A stretch of DNA of 64,000 bases, from positions 1 through 64,000 of the forward strand of contig JBAKBP010004289.1 in NCBI GenBank assembly GCA_037953745.1, written 5' to 3'. Origin of the DNA: Lithodes maja. Lineage: Eukaryota; Arthropoda; Malacostraca; Decapoda; Lithodidae. Position numbers and translations under genes: made by a program. Positions 19,762 to 30,797 of this stretch are shown here, piece by piece; within the stretch, counting starts at the first letter, position 1, and each line of letters opens with the position of its first letter. Under the pieces are notes generated by a model. It worked only from the letters and a program-made list of their open reading frames with translations. It ran no database searches and was not told the origin of the DNA.

Positions 19762-22700
19762 ATGTCTTATACCGGATCAGAGGAGAATGGAGACACAGTA
19801 CGTAATGTCGAAACTGAGGAACAGCAGTATGATGAAAGGGTTAATCAGGTGAACTGTGAGGAGGATGCTAGGATATTTTTGCAATGGCCTGTTACTGCCG
19901 AGCGGTTGGAGGGTATGGATCGGTACGGTCTTCAATGCCTGGCCACAGCTATCGGTCATGCGGGTACTAGCAGCATGACCAGGGATAACTTGATAACGTG
20001 TGTACTGGGCAGGGTGACTGGTGAGCGAGATGGGTTGAGTTCTCAGAGCCCTTCGGCCATGCTTCCCCTACACTCGACTCCCAGCCATCACAGTGGTTTG
20101 CCGACCCCGGGTACGCTTCCACAGTTGGGTGGTGACTGGCAGGGTGGGTTGCCCCTGGGGGGACCACCGGTAATTTCAAACATTGTAGCACCTTCACCTT
20201 CTCAAGGGTTAACTCCAGAATTATTGCTTCAGCTCGAATTAGCTAAGATCCAGCAGCAAATAGAATCAGCTAAGATCGAAGAGAGAAAGGCTATCAGGGT
20301 TTCTGAGGAGCAACAAAGGGCACATGAGCTTCAGTTTCAGCAGCAAATAGAATTAGCCAAGATAGAAGAGAGAAAAACTATCAGTCAACAGTCTCCGCAC
20401 ATAGAGCTAGCAAAAATCCAAGCTGATTTAGAGTCGACTAGGTACTGTGCCGACATGGACGTAGAGAAGTCGCGAGTAGGGACAACGGGACAGCGACTTG
20501 GGGCTGGTAACCGTGCTCATGATCAATCTCTCTCGCACTTATTGAAACTGGTTCCGGTGTTTGATGAGAGTGGTGTAACAGAATTTTTCGCACGCTTTGA
20601 GAAGAAGTGCCAGGAACACCAGTGGCCAGAGAATAAATGGGCAGCACTTGTATCCTCTAGATTAATAGGCAAGGGTCTTAAAGCCTACGATGCGTTACCT
20701 TTGGAGTCATGTATTGTGTATGAGGATCTCAAGGAGGCTGTCCTGAGGGCTTACGAACTGCAACCAGAAACGTACCGTTTGAAGTTCCGGGGTGTAACTA
20801 AGGGAAGAGATAGCACCTTTTTGGAACACGCCCGGGACTTGTCCGATGCTATGGGGAACTGGCTCCGATCTGAGAAGGTAACAACATTTGATGGAGTTAA
20901 GCAGTTAATGATGTTGGAGCAGTTCTTTAAGAGCACGGGCGGTGATCTAACTTTGAACTTAAAGGAGAAAAACCCAAGAACTCTAGTAGAAGCAGCAGAA
21001 ATGGCTGATCTACGGCTGTCGTTGATTCGGGGTTGCGGGTCCTCACAGAAGTACGATGCAAGTGCTAAGGACCATTATCCTCCCCCTCCCCGTAGCAACG
21101 ACACATTTAAACAAAAGAGCAATGAAACTAAAACTGAATCCAAACCTAACACCACGCCGTACAAAAAAAGTCAGGGGCCTTTTACATCACAGTATAAGCC
21201 GAAACCGAATTTTATGTGTTTTAAGTGCCACCAGGAGGGTCATAAGGCAAATGAGTGCCCTAGTCGACCTCCTCCGGCTGCCGTGTCTTTTGCTCATGGC
21301 ATTGGAGTGTTCAAGAGGACATCGGAGTTTGCTAGAGGCATTTCTTCCGAGGTAAATACACTGCCAGTGCAGAAGGATCCGGAAGGCTTATTCCCTGTCC
21401 GTGATGCCTTTAGTGACCACAGGGGACTCGGTTGTGTGGAGTGGGGGGGTAGAAGACATGAGGTGAGAATTTTGCGTGACACTGGGGCATCGCAAACATT
21501 GTTGAGGAATTTCACTGGTAAACCTGTAAATACGGCGCGGGTGGTTGTGGTTCAGGGAGTTAATGCAACAAGGTCATACCCGCTTGTAAGAATGAAGATG
21601 GAAGTTGATGGTGTGACTCGTGACCTGGATGTAGGAATTGTGGAGAAGTTACCTGTTGGGGGCGTCGACCTCCTTCTCGGCAACGACTTTGCGGGGCCTA
21701 CTTCTGAGGCTCCACCCTTAGTCGTTGCCGAGAAGCCGGCCGACGTGAGTAGGGAGGAGCAGGAGTGGGTTGAGAAGTGTCAGGTGCAACCTATGGCGTG
21801 TGTTGTCACCAGATCTCTTGCATCCAGGGAGTCACATTCTGGTCAACAGTCTTTAGACAAGCGGAGGAAAGGTACCGAGAAGGGGTTGGAAGTTGATGCG
21901 GTTGAGAGTTTAGTATCAACGGACATTCTCGGGGACTCATTATTAGGACCGATTTTCGAGTCTGGAGAAGACCCATTAACTGTTAGTAAGAAGGCAGAGG
22001 ATGGGCTTAAAAAGACGAAGAGACAGCAACGATACACAGAGAGAGAGCAACGGGAGGCTAAATTCAGTGTAGGAGGGGGGCATGAGTTGTTTCGCAAACA
22101 CTTAGATAAGCTTGCTCCTTTGGACATTCGTAAATTGCAATTAGAAGACCCGGAGGTTCTTGAATGTGGTACCGGTGCTGTCGAGTTGAAGGAGGACAGT
22201 GATGCACAGTCGGGAGATTTTTACAAGTATCCCCTCGCCATCATGGAGGTAGCAACAAGGTACCCTGACGCGTACCCTATGAGAAATGGGTCAGCGAAGA
22301 CGGTGGTCCGAAACTTGCTAGTGTATTTTTCCCGGTATGGTTACCCGCAGGTAATTCGGTCAGACCAAGGATCCAACTTCACTTCTAGCCTCTTTGTTCA
22401 ATCAATGCCGCAGCATGGGATTGTTACGGTTGTGTCATCTGCGTATCATCCGGAGAGCCAGGGTGTGTTAGAGCGATGGCATTCAGCCTTGGAATCTGTG
22501 CTTCGTTGTTGTTGCTTTGAGGGTGGGAATGGTTGGGATCTTGGCCTGCCATGTGTTTTATTTGCTGCACGGGAGGTACCTGGGGAAACTTTGGGATTCA
22601 GCCCTAATGAGCTCGTCTTTGGACACTGTGTCAGAGGGCCTCTCCATATGGTTAAAGAAATATGGGAGGGTGCAGAAAAACCTTGTTCTATGCTCAAGTA

Positions 22701-23589
22701 TGTCCTCGACAGTCGAGAACAGATGTTGCGCAGTCTGGAGTTGGCTTGCCGTAATTTGATTAGCTCTCAGGCCCTCATGAAGGACAGACCGTACGACCTC
22801 AACGTTAAACTCAGGGAGTTTCACGTGGGTCAGGAGGTGTTGATTCTACTGCCCCTTGTAGGTCATCCCTTATCCGCGAAGTACACTGGTCCTTATAGGG
22901 TGGTTGAGAGGCTATCGGACCTGGATTACTTGGTAGCCACTCCAGACAGACGGAAGCGCAATCAGTTATGTCACGTTAATCTCATGAAGGAGTATGTGAG
23001 GCACCCCCCTGAGCCTCTCACTGTGCCTGTGATGACGTTTAGCAGTCAAGGTGGAGAAGGAGAATGGGACAGTCAAGCTCAGGTGGAGGATAACTGGAAG
23101 GATAAGAAAGTCAAGTGGGCGCCTGAGTGTGAGAGGGCGTTTGGAGTGGTGAAGCACCTGTTGTGCACTCACCCGATCCTCAGGGCCCCTGACTTTAGCC
23201 TACCTTTCCAACTAGCAACGGATGCTAGTGGTGTGGGGGCTGGTGCCGTCCTTGTGAAAAAGGACGATGATGGGCTGGAGCATCCTGTTAGTTTCTGCTC
23301 GGAGAAGTTCAATTCGGCCCAGGGGAGCTGCTCTGTTGTCGAGGAGGAGCTGCTGGCGGTTGTGCTTGCGCTGGGGCATTTCGAGGTCTATGTTCCAGCC
23401 TATGGTCCGGTCGTTGTAGTTTACACAGATCATCACCCTCTCAAGTTCTTGGACCAGTTTCACAATCGGAATATGAGGCTGACCAGGTGGTCACTAAGGT
23501 TACTGGTATATAACCTAGACATACGCCATATTGCCGGTTGTGACAACGTGGTTGCAGATTGTCTTTCAAGGGTATATGATCCTGGGTAG
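19762..23589 (+). CDS. Gypsy 1 Gag-PR-(partial INT)-RNase H polyprotein, RT deleted
   Basis: The ORF is open for 1,275 codons from ATG 19762; in-frame codons upstream lack ATG. Order: Gag with Gln-rich helices (LAKIQQQIESAKIEERK), a zinc knuckle CFKCHQEGHKANEC, protease LRDTGASQTLL, INT remnant (RSDQGSNF Asp, YHPESQGVLERWH Glu), an INT C-terminal region with HQLCHVNLMKEY-like sequence, then RNase H (LATDASGVGAGAV, EEELLAVVLA, VYTDHHPLKFL, NVVADCLSRV) and a stop. Against the copy at 54014-59656, the INT HHCC/first Asp (about 22225) and the whole RT (about 23100) are missing, yet the frame is kept. It cannot replicate alone, and INT lies upstream of RNase H. Confidence 0.85.
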   Translation: MSYTGSEENGDTVRNVETEEQQYDERVNQVNCEEDARIFLQWPVTAERLEGMDRYGLQCLATAIGHAGTSSMTRDNLITCVLGRVTGERDGLSSQSPSAMLPLHSTPSHHSGLPTPGTLPQLGGDWQGGLPLGGPPVISNIVAPSPSQGLTPELLLQLELAKIQQQIESAKIEERKAIRVSEEQQRAHELQFQQQIELAKIEERKTISQQSPHIELAKIQADLESTRYCADMDVEKSRVGTTGQRLGAGNRAHDQSLSHLLKLVPVFDESGVTEFFARFEKKCQEHQWPENKWAALVSSRLIGKGLKAYDALPLESCIVYEDLKEAVLRAYELQPETYRLKFRGVTKGRDSTFLEHARDLSDAMGNWLRSEKVTTFDGVKQLMMLEQFFKSTGGDLTLNLKEKNPRTLVEAAEMADLRLSLIRGCGSSQKYDASAKDHYPPPPRSNDTFKQKSNETKTESKPNTTPYKKSQGPFTSQYKPKPNFMCFKCHQEGHKANECPSRPPPAAVSFAHGIGVFKRTSEFARGISSEVNTLPVQKDPEGLFPVRDAFSDHRGLGCVEWGGRRHEVRILRDTGASQTLLRNFTGKPVNTARVVVVQGVNATRSYPLVRMKMEVDGVTRDLDVGIVEKLPVGGVDLLLGNDFAGPTSEAPPLVVAEKPADVSREEQEWVEKCQVQPMACVVTRSLASRESHSGQQSLDKRRKGTEKGLEVDAVESLVSTDILGDSLLGPIFESGEDPLTVSKKAEDGLKKTKRQQRYTEREQREAKFSVGGGHELFRKHLDKLAPLDIRKLQLEDPEVLECGTGAVELKEDSDAQSGDFYKYPLAIMEVATRYPDAYPMRNGSAKTVVRNLLVYFSRYGYPQVIRSDQGSNFTSSLFVQSMPQHGIVTVVSSAYHPESQGVLERWHSALESVLRCCCFEGGNGWDLGLPCVLFAAREVPGETLGFSPNELVFGHCVRGPLHMVKEIWEGAEKPCSMLKYVLDSREQMLRSLELACRNLISSQALMKDRPYDLNVKLREFHVGQEVLILLPLVGHPLSAKYTGPYRVVERLSDLDYLVATPDRRKRNQLCHVNLMKEYVRHPPEPLTVPVMTFSSQGGEGEWDSQAQVEDNWKDKKVKWAPECERAFGVVKHLLCTHPILRAPDFSLPFQLATDASGVGAGAVLVKKDDDGLEHPVSFCSEKFNSAQGSCSVVEEELLAVVLALGHFEVYVPAYGPVVVVYTDHHPLKFLDQFHNRNMRLTRWSLRLLVYNLDIRHIAGCDNVVADCLSRVYDPG

Positions 23590-24065
23590 ATTGACACACG
23601 GGTAGCCTCCTGCTTTAGTTTGAATAGTATTTTGCGCTTGGTGCTTGTTGGCTCGCGGTTGTAGCCCAGCGTATTGGGTCGTAAAGCAGGAGTTGAGCGT
23701 TTGGTATAGAAGAAAAAACTAGGCTTGCCCCTATAGTGCAGCCGAAATAAACAAATTAAAAACATAAAAATCAAATAAAAACTCTTTCTTTGATAGTTGA
23801 ATTTGTTCAGTATGTTATAGCAGTAATTCTGAGTTGCACTCCTCTCAGAATGCTGGACTAGAGAAGCTCGCTCTTGAGGAGCATAACTACAGTACATATG
23901 ATTTAACCTATTGTGTTGGGGAGGGTTATAATTTTGTAAAATGTTTTGTTGAGAACTGTGTCAGATATTTTACTGCCGCTGGGTGATGGGAAGTAGAGAT
24001 ATAGCATGGGTTCTAACAATCAGATTTTTGTGAGCCTTGGGCCTCTGAGATAAATCTTGGGGGGG
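23590..24065 (+). other. Gypsy 1 3' untranslated internal region
   Basis: Between the stop and the 3' LTR. It has no ORF of note and ends in GGGGG immediately before TGTGACG, a short purine tract that would serve as plus-strand primer. Confidence 0.55.
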
Positions 24066-24766
24066 TGTGACGTTAACCACTCCGTTAGAACCGCATGGCT
24101 TGTCCTACAGTGACTCGCTAGGATCGCCAGGGCAGTGGATGTGGCTACAGTTGATGTATCATTGTGTGCTTTATTTCATATGAAAGCTCGTGTCATGGGC
24201 AGTCCAGAAAGGCTCTTTGTTTTCACCCATGTCAAGGCTTTATATATTTAATTGCAAAGTATATGTTTTATCATTAAGTAGTAATGATAGGACTTGAGAG
24301 AGAGAGAGAGAGAGAGTAGAGAAAGTGTGGGGAGGCACGCAGTGTTTTGCTATACTCGATGACGTCATAGCTGGCTGGCTGGTTAGAGGAGTTTTTACCA
24401 TGCTTGGTGACGTCATGTTTAGCTAGCTTCTTTAGCATTGGCTAGAGGACTTGTTACCGCTTTCCTACGCGGTTCAAACTAGTGCTAGTATATATACAGC
24501 TCTCTCGCTACTTTCTCCCTCAGATCTGGTTTCTAGAACGCATCCCTCTTATCCCTTTGATACCTGTCCCCCTTCCTGCACCTGAGAACCTTTTCCTCTG
24601 CCTATCTCTCTCATTTTCCATATCTTTCACCACCTTTTATTAATATTATACCCCCTCTGGTTAACTCTGCAAAATCAGCTTAATGCTGGCCAGTTGTATT
24701 GTGCGTTAAGGTCTTATATAACCCATGTATGTTAGTTGTTGTTGTTGTTGTTGTTGTTGTTGTTCC

Positions 24767-27700
24767 CTAAGCTGCCTGGCCGAACAGCCCCGAGTCCCTG
24801 AGGAAGGCCATGGCCACGATCGGGCTTTCCCACAGAGCTCTCATTGAGTGTAGGTTGTGTTGTTGGCGTAAGTGGTTGTGTGAAATGCAGTCTTCTATGA
24901 TGTGTTTAATGGTATGGGGTGTTGTGTTACATCCCGGGCAGGCGTCGACAACGGAGTCATCCAGTCTCTTCTGATAGCTCAGGAGAGCTGGATGGTGTCC
25001 GCATCTCAGCCTGGCCAGGTGGACTCTGTCCTCGCGAGGGAGGGAGGATTCGGAAGGATGGATTTCGGGAGGTCGTGCATGCAGCTGCGTGTTGTCTGTG
25101 AGTGAGTGGATGGATCGGCGAGAGACATGAGCATGGATGCGCTTCTGGAAGCTGGTTCGGGGTGGGCAGGGAGGGAGAGAGGACAACAATTGTGTGTGAT
25201 ACCGCGCGCTGGGTGCTGTTCCGACATTTCTTGGTGTCTGTGGGTGTGCTGCCATGCAGCTCAGTGGGTGGTCTCGGTTCGTGGAGGCTGCTGCCAGGAA
25301 CTGAGCGCCTCTCATGTCCAGATGGTCCCTGACTTTGAGGATTCTTGTTTCCTGATGTAGATGATCTGTGGGTGCAGCAGCTGTGCAGCCTGTAATGATC
25401 TTCAGGGCTTTGTTTTGAACAGTCTGCACGGTCCCATGATGCGCTTCAGCCAGGTTAGAAGCCCAGGCTGGGCTTGCGTATTCCATCACTGATCTCATGC
25501 ATTGTTCATACACTGTGGTGGCAGGCTCCCTGTTGTGTCCAAACCTTGTGTGAGCAAGTGACCTGAGGGCGCCAAGTCTGGGTGTCAGTTTCTTTTCAAT
25601 GCCTGTGGTGTGCTGTTTGAATGCCACATGAGTATCATATGCCACTCCTAGGATTTTGGGTGTGTGTGCATGTGTTAGGGGTGCGTTGCCTATGGTGAGT
25701 TGAGGAATGTATTCGTGTTCACCTGTCCAGCCCGTGAGCAGGGCTGCGGTGGACCTGGCTGGGGCCAGACTAAGTCTGTTTGCAGTGCACCAGCCATGTA
25801 GTGTGTTGAGATAGGGTTAAAGGAGATCTGTTGCTCTTCTTGGGTCATGGTGCGTGCATGTGAGTGTTATGTCGTCTGCATAGGAGGCTAAGTTTATTTG
25901 GGGAGTATTGGGTGCAGTTACATCGTGCATGTACAGATTGAAGAGTGCGGGCGATAGGACGGATCCTTGTGGGACTCCGTTTGGAAAGTTTCTGATTTTA
26001 GATGACTGACCGGCAAAAGATACGTGTGCACATCTGCCTGCTAGGAAGTTGGCCAGACACCTCTTTGTGTTGTTGTGCATGTTTGTGTTGCAGATTTTGT
26101 TTGTTAGGTTGTGGCGTGGGATGGCATCGAAGGCCCTACCAATGTCGAGTGTGGCTAATAGTGATCTGTGCGGTGGTCTAGCGGAGTTGATGCCGTCAAA
26201 AGCTCCCAGTGTAAGGTCTGTGAGAAGAGTGCTTGTGGAGTGCAGTGGCCCAAAGCCATGTTGTGTTGGAGCCAGGGGCAGGTCGGGCGCAATTAGTTGT
26301 AATACTAGGCGTTCCATGACTTTGGAGGGGGAGCAAAGGAGTGTGATGGGGCGGTGCGAGGAGGGCAGCGTGGGGTCTCTGTTGGGTCTGGGGAATGTGA
26401 TGATGATACCACGCTTCCAAATGTCTGGTATTGTGTTGTGTGAACAGCTGTAGTTTGATATGTTAGTGAGTGTTTGTATGCCTTGTGGTCCCAGGTGTCT
26501 GAGGTGTATGTTGCCTATGTTGCCTATGTTGTCCAGGCCACAGGCGGGTGAGCGCTTGAGATTATTGATGACATGCTTTGTCCGGTGATTGGTGAAGGGT
26601 GTATAGTCAGGGTCTGTGGGGAACCGTCTCCTACGTCGGATGACACGTCGGTCGTCTTTGTGAGGTTCTAGGCGGCTGACATGTGAGAAGTGATTGATGA
26701 GAGTGTTTGCTTGTTGTTTACATGAAGGAGTAGAGTCTGTTGTTGTGATTGCAGCATGTGACTGTGTTGTGTTGCTGTTGGAAAGTGTGATGCTGTTTAG
26801 TGTTTTGTAGAGTTTTTTGGGGTTTGTTTTGTGATCAAGTGTTTGCAGGAAGTTATTCCAATTTAGTTTTTGTTGTTCTTGTATCCTGCTGCTAGTTTGG
26901 GTGTTGAGCGCTTGAACCTGTTGTGCGATGTCCCGTGTGTGGGGTGCTGGGGAGTGTTTCAGTGTGCCGCGTTGTCCGATGAGGTTAAGAATTTCTGGTG
27001 TGAAGTTGGGGTTGTGTCTTTTTCTGTTACCTCTTGGAATGTGTTTCCTGTCAGCGTTTTGGATAGTTCCATTGAGTACGCGTACAGCACTGTTGATGTT
27101 AGTGATGGGTGCACTGTCTAGAGCTGTGAAGTGCTGCTCCGTCTCACCTGTAAATGCTTCCCAGTTAGCTCTTTTATAATTGGTGTATGTGTGTTTGTGG
27201 CTAGCTGGGGTGAGTCTGGTTTTGGTGGTGATAATGATCGGGAGGTGGTCAGAGCCTAAGGTTCTGACCACCCTCCAGGATGTTGTGGGGGCGAGTTCTG
27301 GGGAGCAAAAGGTGATGTCTGGAGATGATGGGTTATAGAGGGCTTGGTGAGGAATATGGGTATGTTGATGGATGTCGTTAAGGATGATGAGGTTATCTGT
27401 TTGGTTTTGTAGTACCAGCCCTCTGTCTGTGTCGGGGTTGTCGACAAACCAGGCCGACGTCTTGGCGTTGAAGTCACCACCCAGGATGATGTGTGGGGTG
27501 TCTGTGATGTGTTGCAAGTGTGGTCTGTATTCATCTGGTACTGTAGGGGATGTTTGGGGAGGGATGTATGTGTTTATGATGGTTATGTTGGATTTGTTGC
27601 CAGTGCGTATTTTAATTGATTGTATTTCTGTTGTGTTATCATTTGGGGGGAGGAGGGATTTGGTTTGTACACTGGTTACTATGTATGATATTTCATTGTG

Positions 27701-28538
27701 CACCAGGGTGATGAGTCCACCGCCCCCGCCGACAGCCCGGTCCCGTCTGATGGTGGCGAAATTATGAAATGTGGGTGCCTTTTGTGACGTGCGGAGCTTT
27801 GTTTCCTGTAAGATGGCAATGTGTATGTTGTGTTGTTTGATGAAGTGTGAGAGTTCGCGTTTCCCTGTGTTAACGCCATCCATGTTCAACTGGAGAATGC
27901 CAATGCCATGTGCACGATGTACGTTGGGCGCTGCTGCACGAGGATGGGGTGGGGGTGAGGGAGGGGCTGGAGGTTGGGATGGGTGAGGTGGGGGTGGGGA
28001 TTGGGGAGCAGGAGATGGGGGCTGGAATGGACCAGGATGGGGTGAGGTGTGTTGAGTTGAGGATGCGGATAGTATGGGAAGGTTAGGTGGGTTAGGGAGG
28101 AGAGGTGGACGGGTTTTAGGGGGGTGAGTGGATGATATGGGAAGGCTAGGTGGGTTGGGAAGGAGAGGTGGACGGGTTTTAGGCGAGGGATTTGACTGGG
28201 AGAGGGAGGGGCATGAGGAACAGGTCCAGGTGTTCGTGTAGTGTTTCTTGGAGGCAAGTGTTGTACAGGTGAAGTGGGTCCAGTTCCTGCATGAATTGCA
28301 GAGAACTGAACCCTTAGTGTGGCGACTCGAAGTGATGGGTTTTGAGCAAGTTGGACATATGTATGTGTACGTGGATCCTGGGTTGCTCTCAATGTCTCCG
28401 GCTAGAAGAAGTCTTCGAGAAATGACAGCCGGAGAGTCATTTCTCGGTGTATGAAAAACTGTGTGATGTGTGTCTGTGGTGTGAGAGGTGTGGAAATTCC
28501 CGGCGCGACCGAAGCCACTCCAAGGACCCGTGCCCCCA

Positions 28539-28578
<40 letters not shown>

Positions 28579-28738
28579 GGGATAGTTGTGACGGTTTGGC
28601 TCCCGAAACTGCTCCCCGCGGCCGGCATCCGGTTGTCCTCCACTGGTCGATTGATCTTGTCTCCGGCCGTGGAGGGTCGGCAGCCATCCGCGGTTGGCAG
28701 CTCCGGGAGGTGGTCCCACGGCGTAGACGCCGCCACAT
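24767..28738 (-). pseudogene. LINE ORF: 2A-like, PHD finger, endonuclease, RT, one in-frame stop
   Basis: Start chosen at the ATG at 28738, because the upstream Met lies in the target LTR. In order: proline tract from a 36-bp G-run (28540-28575), GDIESNPGS (28399-28373) resembling a 2A ribosome-skipping motif but with Ser for the final Pro, a PHD-like finger (YICPTCSKP, VLCNSCRNWTHFTC, WTCSSC), an APE endonuclease (ILQLNMDG, ILQETKL, ILGGDFNAK, GSDHLPI), RT (SHRPITLLCSPSKVMERLV, LATLDIGRAFDAIP, GVPQGSVLSPALF, SYADDITLT) and a C-terminal CPGC...H...C knuckle. A single TAA at 25817-25819 interrupts an otherwise continuous frame of about 1,323 codons. Confidence 0.85.
28540..28575. repeat. Poly-G homopolymer (about 36 bp)
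   Basis: An uninterrupted G run on the plus strand encoding a Pro tract in the LINE ORF on the minus strand. Length may vary between alleles or through assembly error, and changes would shift the LINE reading frame upstream of the 2A-like motif. Confidence 0.8.
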
Positions 28739-29905
28739 CAGGACCTTGTTATTTATGTTATGTATGTTAGTTGTTAAGATAAGTTGATCACGAAGCATTG
28801 GTTGGCATTCATATTGTTCAGTACCGCTTCCTATAATTATTAGTGTTCTGCTAGATTAGATAATGCTAGACTAGGAGTCTGATACTATAAGGTATTGTTT
28901 CCGATGAGTGCTGGCTTTAGTTAAAAGCTGCACGACATACCTGAGAACTGGAGTTGATTGGGTAAATTCTAGTCTGTGTGCCATTGAGAGTAGAGCATGC
29001 ACGAATGAGGGCTTTTTGCCTATACCATTCTGCACTGTTCTAGGCTCGGTTGCTTGTCTTTGAGGTACGCCAGGAGAACGCTTAATACTTCGGTATTAAG
29101 GTTTCTCAAGAGAGCTACCCTTCCCTATAACGTAATATTTGACGCACAGACTTGAGATTTGCACTAGGCTATGCGGCATGCCATGCGCACCAGTATCTCG
29201 TATCATTGACTCTAGCTAGACTTGATCAGTCATAGTAGACATTAAGTATATTAAACCAATTACTCTTATTATGCATACCCGTTTATGATTACACAAGCAT
29301 TTCGCAGCCTAGTTTGATGTATTGAGACACAAACGACTTAGGCTCTTTATGTTGATAGGAATACTGCATTGCCGTGGCGATTATTATTATTGTTGTAGCG
29401 TTTAGGATATTCTTGGCTCCGACTGCATTATATATCCTGCCTTTTTGTGTGCATAGCCTGCACGAGCATTGTTCCGCTGCCGGCCTTTTTGGGTTCCATT
29501 TCCGATTCGAGCATCTTGATAGCATCTAACATTTAAAGAAGATTCCTTGTTGGTGTTGAAGGACTTTAGTGCACTTTCTTTCATGCAGGAGTGCCTGACA
29601 TTTATTGATTAAAGTAACGTAAGCTGTAACTTCCCTTACCACCTTACTTTGCATACCATAACCAAGCACCTTCGGTTATAGGTAGTAATAGGCTGTTTTC
29701 ACATAACATTAAGCCTAGAGTAGACGCACATTTATTGAGAGTTTGATAACCTATTATTGCCTATAGAACTCTGGAGAGTATTTGTGTTCTTTGTTCACTG
29801 AGAATATACATCAGAGGTTGGATCTAGCGCTTTCCGTTGTAGCATTTATGCCATTACTAGTCCAATGAATAAGAGCCTTGATATATTTAAACCTCAGTCG
29901 TAACA

Positions 29906-30797
29906 CAAGACAAAGCCCACATCTTTCTGGAAAAGCCAGAAGAACATCCCTTCCCTGCTTGTGCACTTCCAACTCAGGTATTTCTGACAGCAGTTTTTCC
30001 TTCAGTCTTGTGGAGTTGACAGCAGGTGCATCAACACCCAGCTGTTCCAGGCGCTGGGCATACAGGTGAACTATGTCTGCAAGTCGGAAGACTGCAGGAC
30101 CCTCGCCAGATCTGGTGGTCTCCACTAGATATGTGACTAGCTCTGAGAATGCCTTTGGGTGGGCATCCTCTTCGGGTGCACGTTCCTGTTCCAGTCTCTT
30201 GGTGGCTCTGAGGTACGTCCTCTCTCTATTGTACAGGTCTGTCAAGCATGCAAAATGGTATTTGAGCTCCTGTGCAATAGCATCTCTACCGCTGAGTCTT
30301 GCATGAAGTTTTCCGTCATTTAAAGTTTGGGCACATTCATTAAGTCTGTTCTTGAGGTTCATCGTCATAACTTGTCTGAGTTCAGAGGATGGGGCTTCTT
30401 TGTCACATATGAAACACGTTTGGCCTTCAAGGCTGGTTCTATGCAGCTTGGTCTGGCATTCTACTGGCTGAGCACTCTCTGCTCTTCTTTTTCTGGCTCT
30501 CTCCAGTTTCGTGTTGTTGAACATAAGGCGACAACTTTGGTGATACTGCGCCTTGTTCCTCCTCAGAGTTTCTTCAATGGCACCACCATCATCAAGTCTG
30601 GCTGGATCCAGAACAATAGGCATTTCATTAATTGCGTGAAAGAGGAGAATAGTAGTCGCAATCATAGTGTAGCCATCATGTTCTTGTGGTTGTTGTGCAC
30701 GTGGTGACTTGAGCTCTTCACTCTTCTTCTTCTGGCAAAGACAATACTTGCTCCAGTCAGTCCGGAATTTAGACGGTCCTGGATCTGTATTTGCCAT
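29906..30797 (-). pseudogene. Unknown multicopy-type gene, 5' segment of coding sequence
   Basis: Open from ATG 30797 for 297 codons to the Gypsy junction. Cys-rich N-terminus (DWSKYCLCQKK), then HDGYTMIATTI, LRRNKAQYHQSCRLMFNN, KLERARKRRAES and GQTCFICDKEAPSSELRQ. Downstream is helical and charged. It continues at 15304 with a one-base frame difference at or near the junction. No signal peptide or membrane segment. Function unknown. The split by an LTR element and truncation at 13916 argue it is inactive. Confidence 0.65.

Larger units (their letters stand above)
24741..28759 (-). mobile_element. Full-length LINE with (AAC)n tail and 2A-like motif
   Basis: Flanked by a 16-bp target duplication ATGTATGTTAGTTGTT (24725-24740, 28760-28775). 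The unoccupied site is intact in the 5' LTR near 17400. The 3' tail on the minus strand is AAC repeats. Endonuclease and RT type, with a C-terminal Cys/His knuckle, suggest an I/Ingi/Vingi-like group; the clade is uncertain. Two short elements at 34864-35272 and 50065-50438 share its 3' end and tail. Confidence 0.88.
15305..29905 (+). mobile_element. Gypsy-type LTR retrotransposon 1, gmr1-like order, with nested insertions
   Basis: Flanked by a 4-bp duplication CAAG (15301-15304, 29906-29909), with LTRs that start TGTGAC and end GTAACA. The 5' LTR is 15305-19544 and the 3' LTR 24066-29905; subtracting nested elements leaves about 1.81 kb each. A primer-binding-type AATGGCGACC follows the 5' LTR. 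One long ORF lies between. The LTRs differ at scattered sites, so the copy is older than the Gypsy at 51942-61721. It inserted into a gene of unknown function. Confidence 0.88.
24066..29905 (+). repeat. Gypsy 1 3' LTR, split by a 4.0 kb LINE
   Basis: LTR sequence at 24066-24740 and 28760-29905, together about 1.81 kb. It carries two CRE-type TGACGTCA sites (24360-24367, 24408-24415) followed by a TATATATA box near 24489. It shows the empty sites for the TTAA elements of the 5' LTR. Confidence 0.85.

Noticed and set aside
28447..28787. Glycine-rich plus-strand ORFs
   Set aside because: Artefacts of the poly-G tract. The coding strand is minus, within the LINE.
28760..29905. Second independent mobile element similar to 17400-19540
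   Set aside because: It is the remainder of the 3' LTR after the LINE insertion, not a separate element.
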